From Porphyra umbilicalis (lineage: Eukaryota > Rhodophyta > Bangiophyceae > Bangiales > Bangiaceae): a stretch of 64,000 bases of DNA. The notes below the pieces were generated by a model. It saw only the letters and a list, made by a program, of their open reading frames with translations. It was not told the origin of the DNA and made no database searches. The stretch covers positions 124,001 through 188,000 of the forward strand of contig KV918869.1 of NCBI GenBank assembly GCA_002049455.2. The letters are read 5' to 3'. Position numbers and translations under genes: made by a program. Positions 1 through 9,773 of this stretch are shown here, piece by piece. Numbering within the stretch: position 1 is the stretch's first letter; every line of letters begins with the position of its first letter.

Positions 1-517
1 ACCTCCCCGAGTCGGAGTTTGAGTCCTTCCCCCGCCTCTTCTTTGCGGTCGAGCAAGCCTACTGGTTTTACCTCGACTTTTCGCGGGAGGCGCAGCGGAG
101 CCTGCCGCCCATGTCCCTCCGCACCTTTGCGCGGCGGCTCTTTGAGCACTCCCCGCCCCTGCGGCCGCACCTGCCGCGCCTCGATGAGCTCGTCGCCGAT
201 TGGAAGAGCTACAAGGGGGACATCCCCACCTGTGGGGCGGCGCTGCTCAACGACGCCATGGACAAGGTGCTCCTCGTGCGCGCGTATGGGAGCGGCGGGC
301 GGTGGGGGTTTCCCAAGGGGAAGATTGGGAAAGACGAGTCGCCTTTTGCGGCGGCGATGCGGGAGGTGGCGGAGGAGGTGGGGTACGACGCGAGCGCGTT
401 GGCCAACGAGCGCGACGCGCTCGTGTCCACCTCGTACACGCAGGGGGGGGGAACAGCGGCGGCGGTGGGGGGGGCGGCGGCGGCGGCGGCGCGTCGGGGG
501 GTGCGTCTGGCTCGGGC

Positions 518-548
<31 letters not shown>

Positions 549-1104
549 GCGGCAGCGGCGGCGACGGCGGCCACACGCACACCCCCAACAGCGGGGGTGG
601 CACCCACGGGGCCCCCGCCAGCGGCGGCCGCAAGCTGCACCTCACCATCTTTATCGTCGCAGGCGTCGACGAGGCGACGCCCTTTGAGACGCAAACCCGC
701 AAGGAGATTTCCGAGATTGCGTGGTGGCCCCTCGCGCACTTGGCCGAGTCGCGGGCGGAGAAGGACGCGCCGCTCGCGGACGGGGGCGTGCCCGGCTTCC
801 CACCGGCCAATGGGAAAAAGGCCTACCACTTCCTCGTCACCCCGTTTGTCAAGCGCATCAAGGCCTGGGTCGCCCGCCGCAAGCGCCTGCAGGCGCGCGC
901 GGGGGAGCGCGGCAAGGGCGGCGGCGGCAAGGGCGCGTCGGCCAAGGGCGGCGGCAAGGCGGCGGCCGTCAAGCCCCTCCCGCCGGTCGTGCCCCTCGGG
1001 GTGGGGGGGGGGGGGGTGCCCCGCCAACCTCCTCGTCGTCTGCGTCGGCGTCCTCCTTGACGGTGGCGCCGCCGCCCGCCGCCTTGCCGCTGCCCGCTGG
1101 CGCA

Positions 1105-1138
<34 letters not shown>

Positions 1139-1457
1139 CACCCCCGCCGCTGCCGCCGCCGCCGCTGCCGGTGGGGGTGGCGGCGCCGTTCCCGCCGCGG
1201 CCGTCGGGTGGCGACGGGGAGCCGCCCCTGCGGCAGCTGCAGCCATTCCCGCTGCCGCCGCTCGTCGGCCCGGGCGGCGGCGCGCCCGCCGAGCCCGACC
1301 CGGCCGCCACCGCGCCGGTGGTGCCGGCGCCGGGCGCGCCGGGCCGGTACGGCCTGCTGCCGCAGGCGCCGCCACGCCCGCTGCTCGACGACGGTGGGCG
1401 CGGGGCGGCGGGCGGCGGCGGCCGCGGCCGCGGCGGCGCCGCCGGCGCCACCGGCGT

Positions 1458-1489
<32 letters not shown>

Positions 1490-1808
1490 GTGGCGGCGGC
1501 GGCGGCGGTGGCTTTGTGGCGCTCGGCGGCTCCATTGGCGGCGGCACCTCCGTCTCCCACGCGGGTGGCCGCGGCGGGGGCCTCAACCCGCGGGAGCGCG
1601 CGTGCTTGTACGAGCGCTACTTGGCCGACACGGCGGCGCGGGCGGCGGAGCTCGGGTTGAGCGCGGAGGAGTGGGCGCCGCCGGGGTCCGAGCCGGGGCG
1701 GGGGGGGGGCGGGGGGGGGTGCCCCCGCCCCGCCGCCCGCGGCTGCTGGCGCGGCCGCTGACCGCGTTTGCGTTTGATCGGGAGGAAATCTTGGCGTGTT
1801 TGCTGTGA
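1..1808 (+). CDS. DCP2: mRNA-decapping enzyme DCP2 (partial, 5' end outside window; frame broken at G-runs)
   Basis: Hydrolyses the m7G cap of mRNA (releasing m7GDP) in cytoplasmic mRNA decay. The frame is open from base 3: a Dcp2 Box A-type helical region ends in YWFYLDF just upstream of 110, followed by the Nudix fold. The full Nudix box lies at 318-386, pattern G-x5-E-x7-REVAEEVGY, with all metal-binding acidic residues present. After a 9-G run (443-451) the frame changes. A Gly-rich spacer follows, then KLHLTIFIVAG and the Box B-type segment ending in VTPFVKRIKAW at about 632-870. Further frame changes at G-runs 1003-1016 and 1700-1719 lead through a Gly/Pro/Ala-rich tail to a short C-terminus, FAFDREEILACLL, with its stop at 1806-1808. 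The domain order is that of DCP2; the length is inflated by low complexity. The breaks look like homopolymer indels, but tiny introns or true slippage cannot be excluded. The start codon is outside the window. Confidence 0.9.
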
Positions 1809-2434
1809 GGCCCGACCGTGGCGGGGGGGGGGCGGTGCGGGGGGCCGCTCGGGGCGCTGGTGGGTGGGCCCGTGGGGGGGCGGGGCGTCGGGGGGTGGGG
1901 GGGTGTGTTGGTCAGCGCGCCCGTTGGCGGGTGCGCGGTGCTGTTGCGGGGTGCGAGGTGCCGGACGTGTGCTGCTGGCTACGTGTTGCGGGTTGCGGTT
2001 GGGGGTTGGGCGCGCCGGCACGCAAGCGGCGTGCGGCTGTTGCAAGGGCGGACTGCGTTTGGGTGGGGGCTGGGGACGGTCGCACCGGGCGGCCTGGGAA
2101 GTGGGGGCGTGTGTTGGGATACGCGGGGGTGGCCTGGGACGCGGTGGGTGTGCCGAGGTTGGTGACGACACGTGCCGGGTGCAGCGGCGCGGGGATGGAC
2201 CAGAGTGGTTGCGGCGTGTTGCATTGGCATTGCCAGACGGGGTGGTCGCCACACCGTGGTGGTCATCCCCATCTGGCGGCCCTTGTGGGTGCCCGCGTCT
2301 CCTCCCGTCGTTGCGCCGGTCCACGGCTCGCCGTGGCGGGGTTCACCAAACAAAAAAAGAATGAAAGCGGGCGCTGGATCGACGACGCCAGACCCTTCTC
2401 CACGGTCACCCCCCCCCCCCCGCCCCCGCCTCCG
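1809..2434. other. Intergenic region between convergent DCP2 and aminotransferase genes
   Basis: G-rich on the + strand to about 2340, then a short A-rich stretch at 2349-2362 and a C-run at 2410-2421. It separates two genes that point at each other, so it should hold both 3' ends. No canonical AATAAA signal and no coding segment seen. Confidence 0.4.
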
Positions 2435-3897
2435 CTACACCGCGTGCGTTGGCGGCGGCTCCGTCACCCCCTCCGCGTCCAGCGCCGCGCGCAGCCGCTG
2501 CGCGACCCGCTCCTGCGCGTCCCGCCGCAGGAACGCGCCCATGGGCAAGCTCAACACCTCGGCCGCCACCGCTTCAGCGACGTCGAGCGGCCCCCCCCGG
2601 CGGCTCGGCGCCACCCCCCCCGCGTACACGGGCTGCTGGTGCATGTTGACGCGGTAATAGACCGCCGTCGCCACGCCGTCGGCTTTGAGGCGCGCCGCCA
2701 CGCCGTCGCGCGCCCGCACCCGCACCGTGTACACCCCAAACACGTGCCCCCCACCGCCGTCGGTCGGCAACACGACGCGCGCGTCGGCGCCGAGGAGCGC
2801 CGCGTACACGGCCGCGACCGCCCGGCGGGCGGCGACGAGGCGGTCCATGTCGCGGAGTTTGACGCCGACGACCGCCGCCTGCAGCGCGTCGAGGCGCCCA
2901 TTGAGGCCGACGACCGTGTGGCCGCCCGCCCCCGCCCGCCCGTGCACGCGGCGCGCGCGGACGCCCGCCGCCAGCGCCCCGTCGGCGACAAAGACGGCGC
3001 CGCCGTCGCCCCAGCCGCCGAGGGGCTTGGTCGGGAAGAAGCTCGTCACGCCGACCGTCACGCCCGCGGCCACGCCGGGGCAGCAGGAGCGCACGCCCGC
3101 CGGGGTGGTCGCCCCAAACGACTGCGCGCCGTCCTCAATGAGCGCAATCGGTCGGCGGTCGCCGCCGCCCGCCGCCGCCGTGTGGGCGTCGAGGACGGCC
3201 CGCAGGGCGGGGCCGTCGACGGCCGCCCCAAAGAGCGACACGGCAATGACCGCGCGCGTGGCGGGGGAGAGGGCGGCCCGCAGCGCGTCGGGGCGGAGGT
3301 GGTAGGTGCGCGCGTCAATGTCGGCCCACACGGCGGTGGCGCCGACGAGGGAGACGGCTTCGGCGGTGGAAATCCACGACGTGGGGGGGGTGACGACCTC
3401 GTCGCCGGGGCCAATGCCCAGGGCCATGAGTGCCAGCACGAGGCCGTCGGTGCCCGACGCGACGCCAATGGCCTCGACAGGGGGGGGGGGGGGGAAGGCG
3501 CCCTACCGCCATGGCCGGCCGCCGCCACGGGTGTCGAGGCACCGCCGCCGCCCGTGACGTAGCGGGCGAGGTCGGCCTCGACGGCGGCAACGGCGGGGCC
3601 GAGGATAAAGGCCCCCGACGCAATGACGTCTGCCATGGCCTCTTGGATGGCGGGGCCGTAGTGGCGCGCCTCGGCGGTCACGTCGACGAGCGGGATGACA
3701 TCTGCGGTGGGGTCGACACCAAGACAGGGGCAGCACGGCAGGACGGAAAAAAAGGTAGCAGAGAAGGGCGGCCCAGAGGGGGACCGCCGAGCGATGCCAG
3801 CGGCCCACCACGGGGCGGGGGGGGCGACCGTCGGCGTCGAGGTGTCAGCAGCCACCGCGCCAAGGCAAAGGCCCTGTCGCCCGCGGGGAGGTGCCAC
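2435..3897 (-). CDS. DegT/DnrJ/EryC1/StrS-family PLP-dependent aminotransferase
   Basis: Family members transfer an amino group to keto-sugars (nucleotide-sugar or antibiotic-sugar pathways); the substrate here is unknown. Family similarity starts near 3702 with VIPLVDV, then SGAFILGPAVAAVEADLARYV. After a 15-G run (3480-3494) and a frame change come VEAIGVASGTDGL and GIGPGDEVVTPPTSW, then the Schiff-base region SFFPTKPLGGWGDGG, whose Lys is the expected PLP lysine, and LNGRLDALQAAVV. The stop is TAG at 2435. Total length of the conserved part is close to the family norm (about 370-400 aa) plus a Gly/Pro insertion at the homopolymer. No ATG is seen at the N-terminus. The reading begins after an in-frame TGA near 3900, and a pyrimidine-rich tract followed by CAG at about 3704-3702 could be a 3' splice site, so the true first exon is unresolved. 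The family is mainly bacterial; origin by transfer is possible. Confidence 0.87.
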
Positions 3898-4914
3898 AGG
3901 TGCTCATGAGGCCTGGCGCAACAGGGGAAGACACCGACCCTCATGTACCTTGTGCTTTCTCCTCGCCAACGGTCATGGTGAAGCGGGTGGTGAGACGCGG
4001 CCTCGGGTGTTGTCGCCGCGTCGAGGACGCACAGACCGAAGTGACTTCGGGCGACGCTCCGCTCCGCATCGAAGTGCCGGACCAGCCAGCCGCAAAAAGT
4101 TTACGAGTACCAGGTAACAAATCAAAAATATTGTATAATGAACTTGCTACTTTTTCGTTCATCACTCGTACTTGTCACAATCACATCGCAAAGTGTGATT
4201 GTGGGTTCCTGGGGTCTTTGGTGCCCACGCTCCCTCGTGTGCCGTCCGCCGATCCAGACAGCCGTGTGACCGAGTTCGCTGTTGGTGCCGCCCTCCCCAT
4301 TTCCGGACGAGATTTCTTGCCTTGGACGGGCGCGCGCCTTGGCGGGTGGGGGTGTAGACCGCGGCTATGCCAGCGACAAGCTCCTCTCCGATGCAGCCTC
4401 CCACGATCCCGGTCCACCGCCAGACGTGTGCCCTTGCGGGCATGGGCTTGGCCGTATCTGTATCGACGAGCATTGTCGACGACCATGAGACCCTGTAGTG
4501 AGAGTGCCTGTTGATTCCAACAGCTGTGAGGGCAAAGTACTAAATTTAGCCCTGTCCTCATCGATACGTTCTTCCGCCGCAATGAAGTGCTGGGAAATGC
4601 GCGTGTGGAGCGAGGCTGACAGATGGTGCCTCTGGCGAGTCCCCGTGGAGTGTTTTCGTCAAAGAAATTTGCAGTCAGGACGAAGGGGACACGTGCAGTC
4701 GGCCGCACGGTGGCGCGGTGCAGAGGTGGCGCAAACGTACCGCCGTGCAGTGCCGTCAACGGGCCAGCGCATCGCAAGGGAGGTTGGCTCGACTGCGCCA
4801 ACGGCAAGACACACAAAAACACAAGTGTTGTCCTCTGCGTTCCAAAGAGCCCGCAATAAGCACTGCTGAAAGTCACACCCCCGCCTCCTTCCCCGTCTCC
4901 GGGCTACATCATGG

Positions 4915-4966
4915 GGTCGGTCATCTCGCAGCCTCAACACGTGATGAGGCTGCGAGATGACCGACC
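4915..4966. repeat. Perfect 22-bp hairpin, 8-nt loop
   Basis: Arms 4915-4936 and 4945-4966 are perfect reverse complements; the loop 4937-4944 is ACACGTGA. It is not followed by a T-run, so a bacterial-style terminator is not implied. It could be a small-RNA precursor, a foldback-element remnant or a protein-binding palindrome. Confidence 0.75.
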
Positions 4967-5153
4967 GGCGGTGCACCGCCCTCCTTGTGAAACTTGGACA
5001 GAGCCGCCTCCTGTCGGGTTCGACTGGTAGGCTGCGACCACTCACGCGCGGGCCGTGCACCATGCACTATGTATGATTGGTTGACCGCAGCACCGCGGAA
5101 AGATCCGCGCACACCAAAAATCCAAGGCAACAGTGGCCCAGGCTGTTCAACAG

Positions 5154-5199
5154 AAGCGCGTGTTTGGCACGTGGGTCAGCACGTGCCAAACACGCGCTT
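5154..5199. repeat. Perfect 19-bp hairpin, 8-nt loop
   Basis: Arms 5154-5172 and 5181-5199 are perfect reverse complements, with loop GGGTCAGC at 5173-5180. It has the same architecture as the hairpin at 4915-4966, but the arm sequence is unrelated. It lies about 90 bp outside the 792-bp element that starts at 5290. Confidence 0.75.
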
Positions 5200-5289
5200 A
5201 CCAACAAGCAATGATGGCTGCGTCATTGCCCATCTGGTTCTCCAATGTGCGGGCGACGCAGCTCCACGTCACCGCGATGAGCGTAGCAG

Positions 5290-6081
5290 TAAGGTTGGCA
5301 TATCGGTAAATTTGGTCGATAAACGAAATCGGTAAGGGTCGGTATCCCGATCGATAATCGGTATTGGCCATTCGCTCAACGGTCGGTACATGTCGGAATA
5401 GTATTTATATTAGTATTTAAAATTGGGAGGAACTCGACCGATGCGACACAACGAGCGAGGCACGTGACAGACCCACTATACTTTGTCACCGACCAGACAG
5501 ACCAGCAAACTAGCCGCGACAAATATGATAGTCAGCGCACAAGGCACCAGTGTCTGGCAAACAGACCCTCCCGCGCCAGTCCAGGTGGCCAGCTCTGCCC
5601 GAGCAAGGGTGCCCACTGCCATCTCATGACGTGCCTGGGTATCTCCAGAAGGTAGTGTCGCGGTTGCGCAACTTCTGCGCCGCCAAGCTTCCTTGGTTTC
5701 ATACTGTGGGCAGCAGAGTCAGCGAGCAGTTTGCTATCGACATGTGTGCATTGATGCATGAGGAAAAAAGTGCGTGGCTTGGCATGCAAGAGAATCGCTG
5801 ACGGGGGGGCGAAGGGACGGGTCCAAGCTAACCCAGGTCATTCACGGTCGAGGTCGTGGCGCTGGTTGGGTGGGGTGCAGAGGCGAGCAGTTGGTACGGT
5901 CGGGTCATGTGATGGTCTATGAGAGAGGGTACGAACGCAAGTGGTGGTCTAACTACACATCCCAAGGGTTGGAGTTATCAAGAAACTTAAAATACCGAGA
6001 TATCGGTACGAAATCGGTAAATCGGTATACCGATCGGGAAACGGTATCCAGAATCGCAACGTTCGGTAAATGCCAACCTTA
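5290..6081. mobile_element. Non-autonomous DNA transposon, 792 bp, TIR TAAGGTTGGCA, 7-bp TSD
   Basis: The left end reads TAAGGTTGGCAT and the right end ATGCCAACCTTA, exact inverted repeats. Both are flanked by GTAGCAG (5283-5289 and 6082-6088). Inside each end lie clusters of ATCGGTA / CGGTAT / ACCGAT motifs (about 5301-5370 and 5995-6070), as in subterminal transposase-binding repeats. No transposase gene is present. TAAGG ends with a near-8-bp TSD suggest hAT-like ancestry, but this is inference. Confidence 0.75.
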
Positions 6082-6088
6082 GTAGCAG

Positions 6089-7430
6089 GGGCACCAGAGC
6101 AAGGGCCCCCCACCACCCTTTCCAGCTCAACGCGCGGGCAGTTGGCCGGTGGCAGCCTTGCTGTGTTCGACGTAACGATGATTCACGAAACCCCGCATGT
6201 TGCGGCATTGGGCCGGGTGTGGGGGGCTGTTGGACGGCCACGGGGCAGCTACATGTCGACCGGAAGATTGGCGCCTCGCACCGAGGCCGCCGCGGGGGAA
6301 AAGACGCGGTGTAGCCGGCATCATTACGTTTTTTGTCATTCTTCGCCCGCTACCGCCGTCTGCACCGTTCTTTGCTCACGCCCTTGTGTGCCGTGGGCAG
6401 TGCTCGGCGTTCCCAGCAAACTCGTTGATTTCTTCGTTGTGCATGACTTCCCATCGAACCCGCACACTGGCCTTGCTGTTGTACATCGATATGCGACCGT
6501 GAGCCGTGGAAGCGCAGATGTTCGATAGCTGACCCGGCGGCCAAACCCCCGCCCGACCGCGGAGCGGACCCATCAACAAATTTGTGTGCGCGGCCTGGTC
6601 CGCCGGTGCGCTCCAATCCCGACACGATGACCCGTCCCTGTGAGCGACGCGACCGGCCGCGGACTCTGCCGTTCGGCCTGCATCAGGCAGGCGTGGGAGT
6701 CTATGGGTAGGGGCCCGCAGAGGGGCACGCCGCGCGGGGCCCGTGGCCGCTTGACCCGCGGGCCAAACGGCGGCAACAGGTCACCCCAGCCACGGTGGCG
6801 GGATCAGCCTCCCGCGGCAGATAGGACGAGTGTCCAACGTCCACGACTTTGGCGGGCCCGTCGACCCCCAGCGGATCAACCGTGCAAGCGGCGAGCCCCG
6901 TCGGTATGAATGGTCGCCCGCCCTCGAGCCTGGGTGGGCGGGCGATGACCACGGCCGCCGCCTCGTCGTCCTCCAGCCCCTTTGCGTTGGCGACTGCCGC
7001 CGCCGCCTCTCTTTTTTCCAGTGCAATGACACCAACGTATCGGCAGAGCGGCTCGCTCCGCCGTCCACCGGGGCTCCCCGTCACACGGTGGACGGGCATT
7101 CACTGGCATGCAGGCTGAGAAGCCTGCGTTGGGAAGCTCCCTTCGCCTGGAAGACCTCGATCTCCCGCCAGCGCGCACGGCAGGCGCGAGGTTCAGGCCG
7201 CATAGCGGTGTTTCAGGGGTTCATGGAGCTCGCCTCCCCGCCTCTCTGACCTCGGAGTCCCACGTTGGGGGTCTCAGTACCTGCGGAGCCCCGTCGCAGG
7301 ATAGGGTTCCGACCAGCTGGCTCCTGAGCGGATGAGCACTGTGGGCTCCTTCATGTTTACTGGCACGAGGACTGGTTGGTAGACACGCGGCCGGTCGTCT
7401 CAGCGAGCGCCGCTCCGATACCGGCCGCCT
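6089..7430. other. Gene-free stretch upstream of the choice-of-anchor A gene
   Basis: About 1.3 kb of GC-rich DNA without a supported gene. Several short frames are open on both strands but show no family resemblance. The distal promoter of the gene at 7626 presumably lies here. Confidence 0.35.
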
Positions 7431-7433
7431 TTG

Positions 7434-7439
7434 TATAAA
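7434..7439 (+). promoter_or_regulatory. TATA box of the choice-of-anchor A gene
   Basis: TATAAA in the context TTTGTATAAAGTGCC, followed by a C/T-rich leader of about 185 nt to the ATG at 7626. This predicts transcription starting near 7465. Confidence 0.55.
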
Positions 7440-7625
7440 GTGCCTCCGAGCACTGCGTCTTTCCTCCCAGCGCTCCTTCTCTTCCTACGCAAGCGCACAC
7501 ACCCCGGTCCGACGACCGATCTGGCCCCCCTCCTCCTGATATCCTACTGCCCGGCTATCCGCTTTCCCCACAGCCCTGTCCGCTCTACCCCCCTCATCCA
7601 CCCTCCCCTCGGGTTCCGTCGGACC

Positions 7626-8570
7626 ATGGCTTTCGTAACGCGCGGCGTCCGTGCCGCCGCTGCGGCGGTGGTGGCCGCCGCCTTTGTCGCCGCCACCACC
7701 CCGGCCGCCGCGCAAGAGGGCGTCTCCGTCGCCCGGTGCCGCGCCCTCACCTACTTCAACGTCTTTTCCATCGGGGACTTGCACCTGGAGAGCACCACGG
7801 TGTCGGGCCCGCTCGCCGTCGGCGGCGACGCGCGGCTGTCCCGCGTGGACGTCAACTCGGGCGGCACGTGCGACGCTGCTGCGCTCAGGCCGTGGCTCCC
7901 GGCGCTGGCCGTCAGCGGCCGCCTCCATGCACGCGGCGGGAGCGTCAAGGCCGGCCCCGTCATCCTCCGGCGGGGCGTCTGGTTGGGGCCGACGGTCAAA
8001 CGCGAGTGCGCAGACGTCCTCCATGGGCCCATCGACTTTGACGGCCTGGCCGCCTCTCACCTGCAGCGGCACGGCGTCATCTGCGCGCGGCGCGAGGAGC
8101 TGTGCCGCACCAAGGTGAACAACAATGGGGACATTACCATGACGGCCCGCCAGGCCGTGTCACCCAGCGGCATTGCCGCCGTCGCCACCTGCATCGTGCG
8201 GGCCGAGGACCTCGCCCGCGCGAAGCGGGTGTCCCTCGAGGGCCGCCGCGGCCTCCAAGTCGCCGTCGTCAAGGTCGTCGGCAACCGCAGGCGTGGCGAC
8301 AAGGTCCTCACGCTCGCCAACGTAGAGTTCAAGGGCATGGACGCGATCTTTGTGGCCATCGTCCTGTGCGACGTGCCGTCGCTGGTCATTGACGACGTGG
8401 AGGTGCCGGCGGCGCTCGTTGGGCCGTCCACGCACCTGTCGGGGGCGTCGGGGGTCCTCCACGGGACGGTCGTCGCGCGGTCGCTCCGGGGGCGGCTGAC
8501 CTTCCGCCACGAGCCGACGGATTGCGGGCGGCTGCGTCCGGCGAAAGCGTCGCGGGCGCCCCGCATTTAG
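7626..8570 (+). CDS. Secreted protein with a choice-of-anchor A domain
   Basis: Predicted 314-aa extracellular or wall protein. The ATG at 7626 (context GGACCATGG) opens a classic signal peptide: an Arg-containing n-region, an Ala/Val core of about 18 residues and a probable cleavage site after AATTPAAA. The rest resembles choice-of-anchor A domains of bacterial adhesins: YFNVFSIGDLHLESTTVSG, then PLAVGGDARLSRVDV; in the middle LQVAVVKVVGN; and a C-terminal block with LVGPSTHLSGASGVLHGTVVARSL, the usual closing 'heard-on-the-surface' strand region. Cys residues (C25-type 'ARCRAL', 'GGTCD', 'RECAD', 'VICAR', 'EELCRT', 'TDCGRL') suggest disulfides. No GPI or LPXTG-like tail is seen. The frame is uninterrupted, unlike its neighbours, and has few homopolymers. 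Role in adhesion or matrix is inferred from the family only. Confidence 0.75.
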   Translation: MAFVTRGVRAAAAAVVAAAFVAATTPAAAQEGVSVARCRALTYFNVFSIGDLHLESTTVSGPLAVGGDARLSRVDVNSGGTCDAAALRPWLPALAVSGRLHARGGSVKAGPVILRRGVWLGPTVKRECADVLHGPIDFDGLAASHLQRHGVICARREELCRTKVNNNGDITMTARQAVSPSGIAAVATCIVRAEDLARAKRVSLEGRRGLQVAVVKVVGNRRRGDKVLTLANVEFKGMDAIFVAIVLCDVPSLVIDDVEVPAALVGPSTHLSGASGVLHGTVVARSLRGRLTFRHEPTDCGRLRPAKASRAPRI

Positions 8571-9617
8571 CTGGCCGGGTGCGCAGTGGCCGCACGCGTG
8601 GCGCTCCGGCCGGTGTCAAGGCAAGGGCCTCTGCCGGCGAGGCGCGGCCCGGGGCGGTGAGTAGCGCGGAGCAGGTGCGGATTTTGGCAGGGCGATGCAA
8701 GGCTCGGGCGTCGGCGCGCGGCGACTCGGCCAGCGCGGCGGAGTGGCGCGGAGCTTTCACTTTTGTTTGGTGGTAGGTCGGGCGGCGTGGCGCGGCTTGC
8801 GGTTGTTGACCTGCGGTGGCGAGGTAGTTGTAGAGAATGGCAAACCAACGTCATGTGTGCTTCCAAGAGAGACGCTACCCCGCAACCAGCCGAGCTTTGC
8901 TACTGCGCGCCTCCCTGCACGCGGCAAGGGGTGCGGGACGAGGGGCACCCGCCGCGGTGTGCGCACGGTGCGGGCACGAGTGGCGCGCCGTGGGGGCAGG
9001 CGGACGGCAAAAAGCGCGCTGCGCTGCCGCGCTCAATCCTCTCTATCACGTGCCGCCCGACGGGGACCTGCGTGGCGGCGGCGGCGTGGGGGCCCGACAG
9101 TGGCGGGGCGGGGAGGAGCGCAAGGCGGGGAAAGGCGGGGGGCGGCGCGCCGCGGCCGCGGCACGAGTGGTGGCGCGCCGGCGTGTGGGGGGGGCTGGCG
9201 GGCGTGGCCTGGGGACGCGGATGAAACGGGCCCGCAGGCGCCACCGCCGCGGGCGGCGCGCGGGCCCCCCCCGCCACCGCGCCCGCGCAGGCGCAGCCGC
9301 GGGCGCCCGCCCCTGCCGCGGCGGGCAGACGGCCCTCCCCCCCCCACACCGCCGCCGCCGCCGCCACCGCCACCGACTGCGCCACACCCGCGCGCGGGCG
9401 TTGTCCGTGGGGGTCTGGCCCCGCGCACGCGGCGCGGCGCTCGCAGACCAAGCGCGGAAAAAAAAGGACACACACGCGTCCGCGTCGGGGCCTCTATATC
9501 GGGCGCGCGGCACCCCCGCCGCCCCGCACCGCGCGCAGAGGCAACAGGCCTCGTCTCCCACCGCCCTCCCCACCACCATCCCCCCCCCCCCCCCCCCCCG
9601 CGCCGCGCGCCGGCGGC
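8571..9617. other. Intergenic region, choice-of-anchor A gene to UTP13 3' end
   Basis: The two flanking genes converge, so both 3' untranslated regions should lie here. It contains a C-run at about 9580-9599 and GC-rich repeats. No supported gene; the long open frames on both strands are consistent with stop-poor GC-rich sequence. Confidence 0.35.
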
Positions 9618-9741
9618 CTAGGCCGGCACGGCCGGCGGCAGTTTGGACCGCCGCCGCCGCTTTTTGGCGCCCGTGCCACCACCGTCGCCGCCGCCGCCGC
9701 CGCCGCGCGCGGGGGGCGGCGGTGCCGCCGCCGTCGCGTCG

Positions 9742-9773
<32 letters not shown>

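Larger units (their letters stand above)
3898..5282. other. Gene-free stretch with two hairpins
   Basis: Mixed-composition DNA with no convincing reading frame. The only structure recognised is the two perfect inverted repeats listed separately at 4915-4966 and 5154-5199. Confidence 0.4.

Noticed and set aside
2160..2350. Possible DCP2 3' exon beyond 1808
   Set aside because: The reading at 1750-1808 ends with a DCP2-like C-terminus and stop; nothing downstream resembles the family.
1796..3562. + strand frame of 588 codons
   Set aside because: Overlaps the aminotransferase antisense; no motif, composition is only GC-driven.
4915..4966. Intrinsic transcription terminator
   Set aside because: No T-run follows the stem and the genome is eukaryotic.
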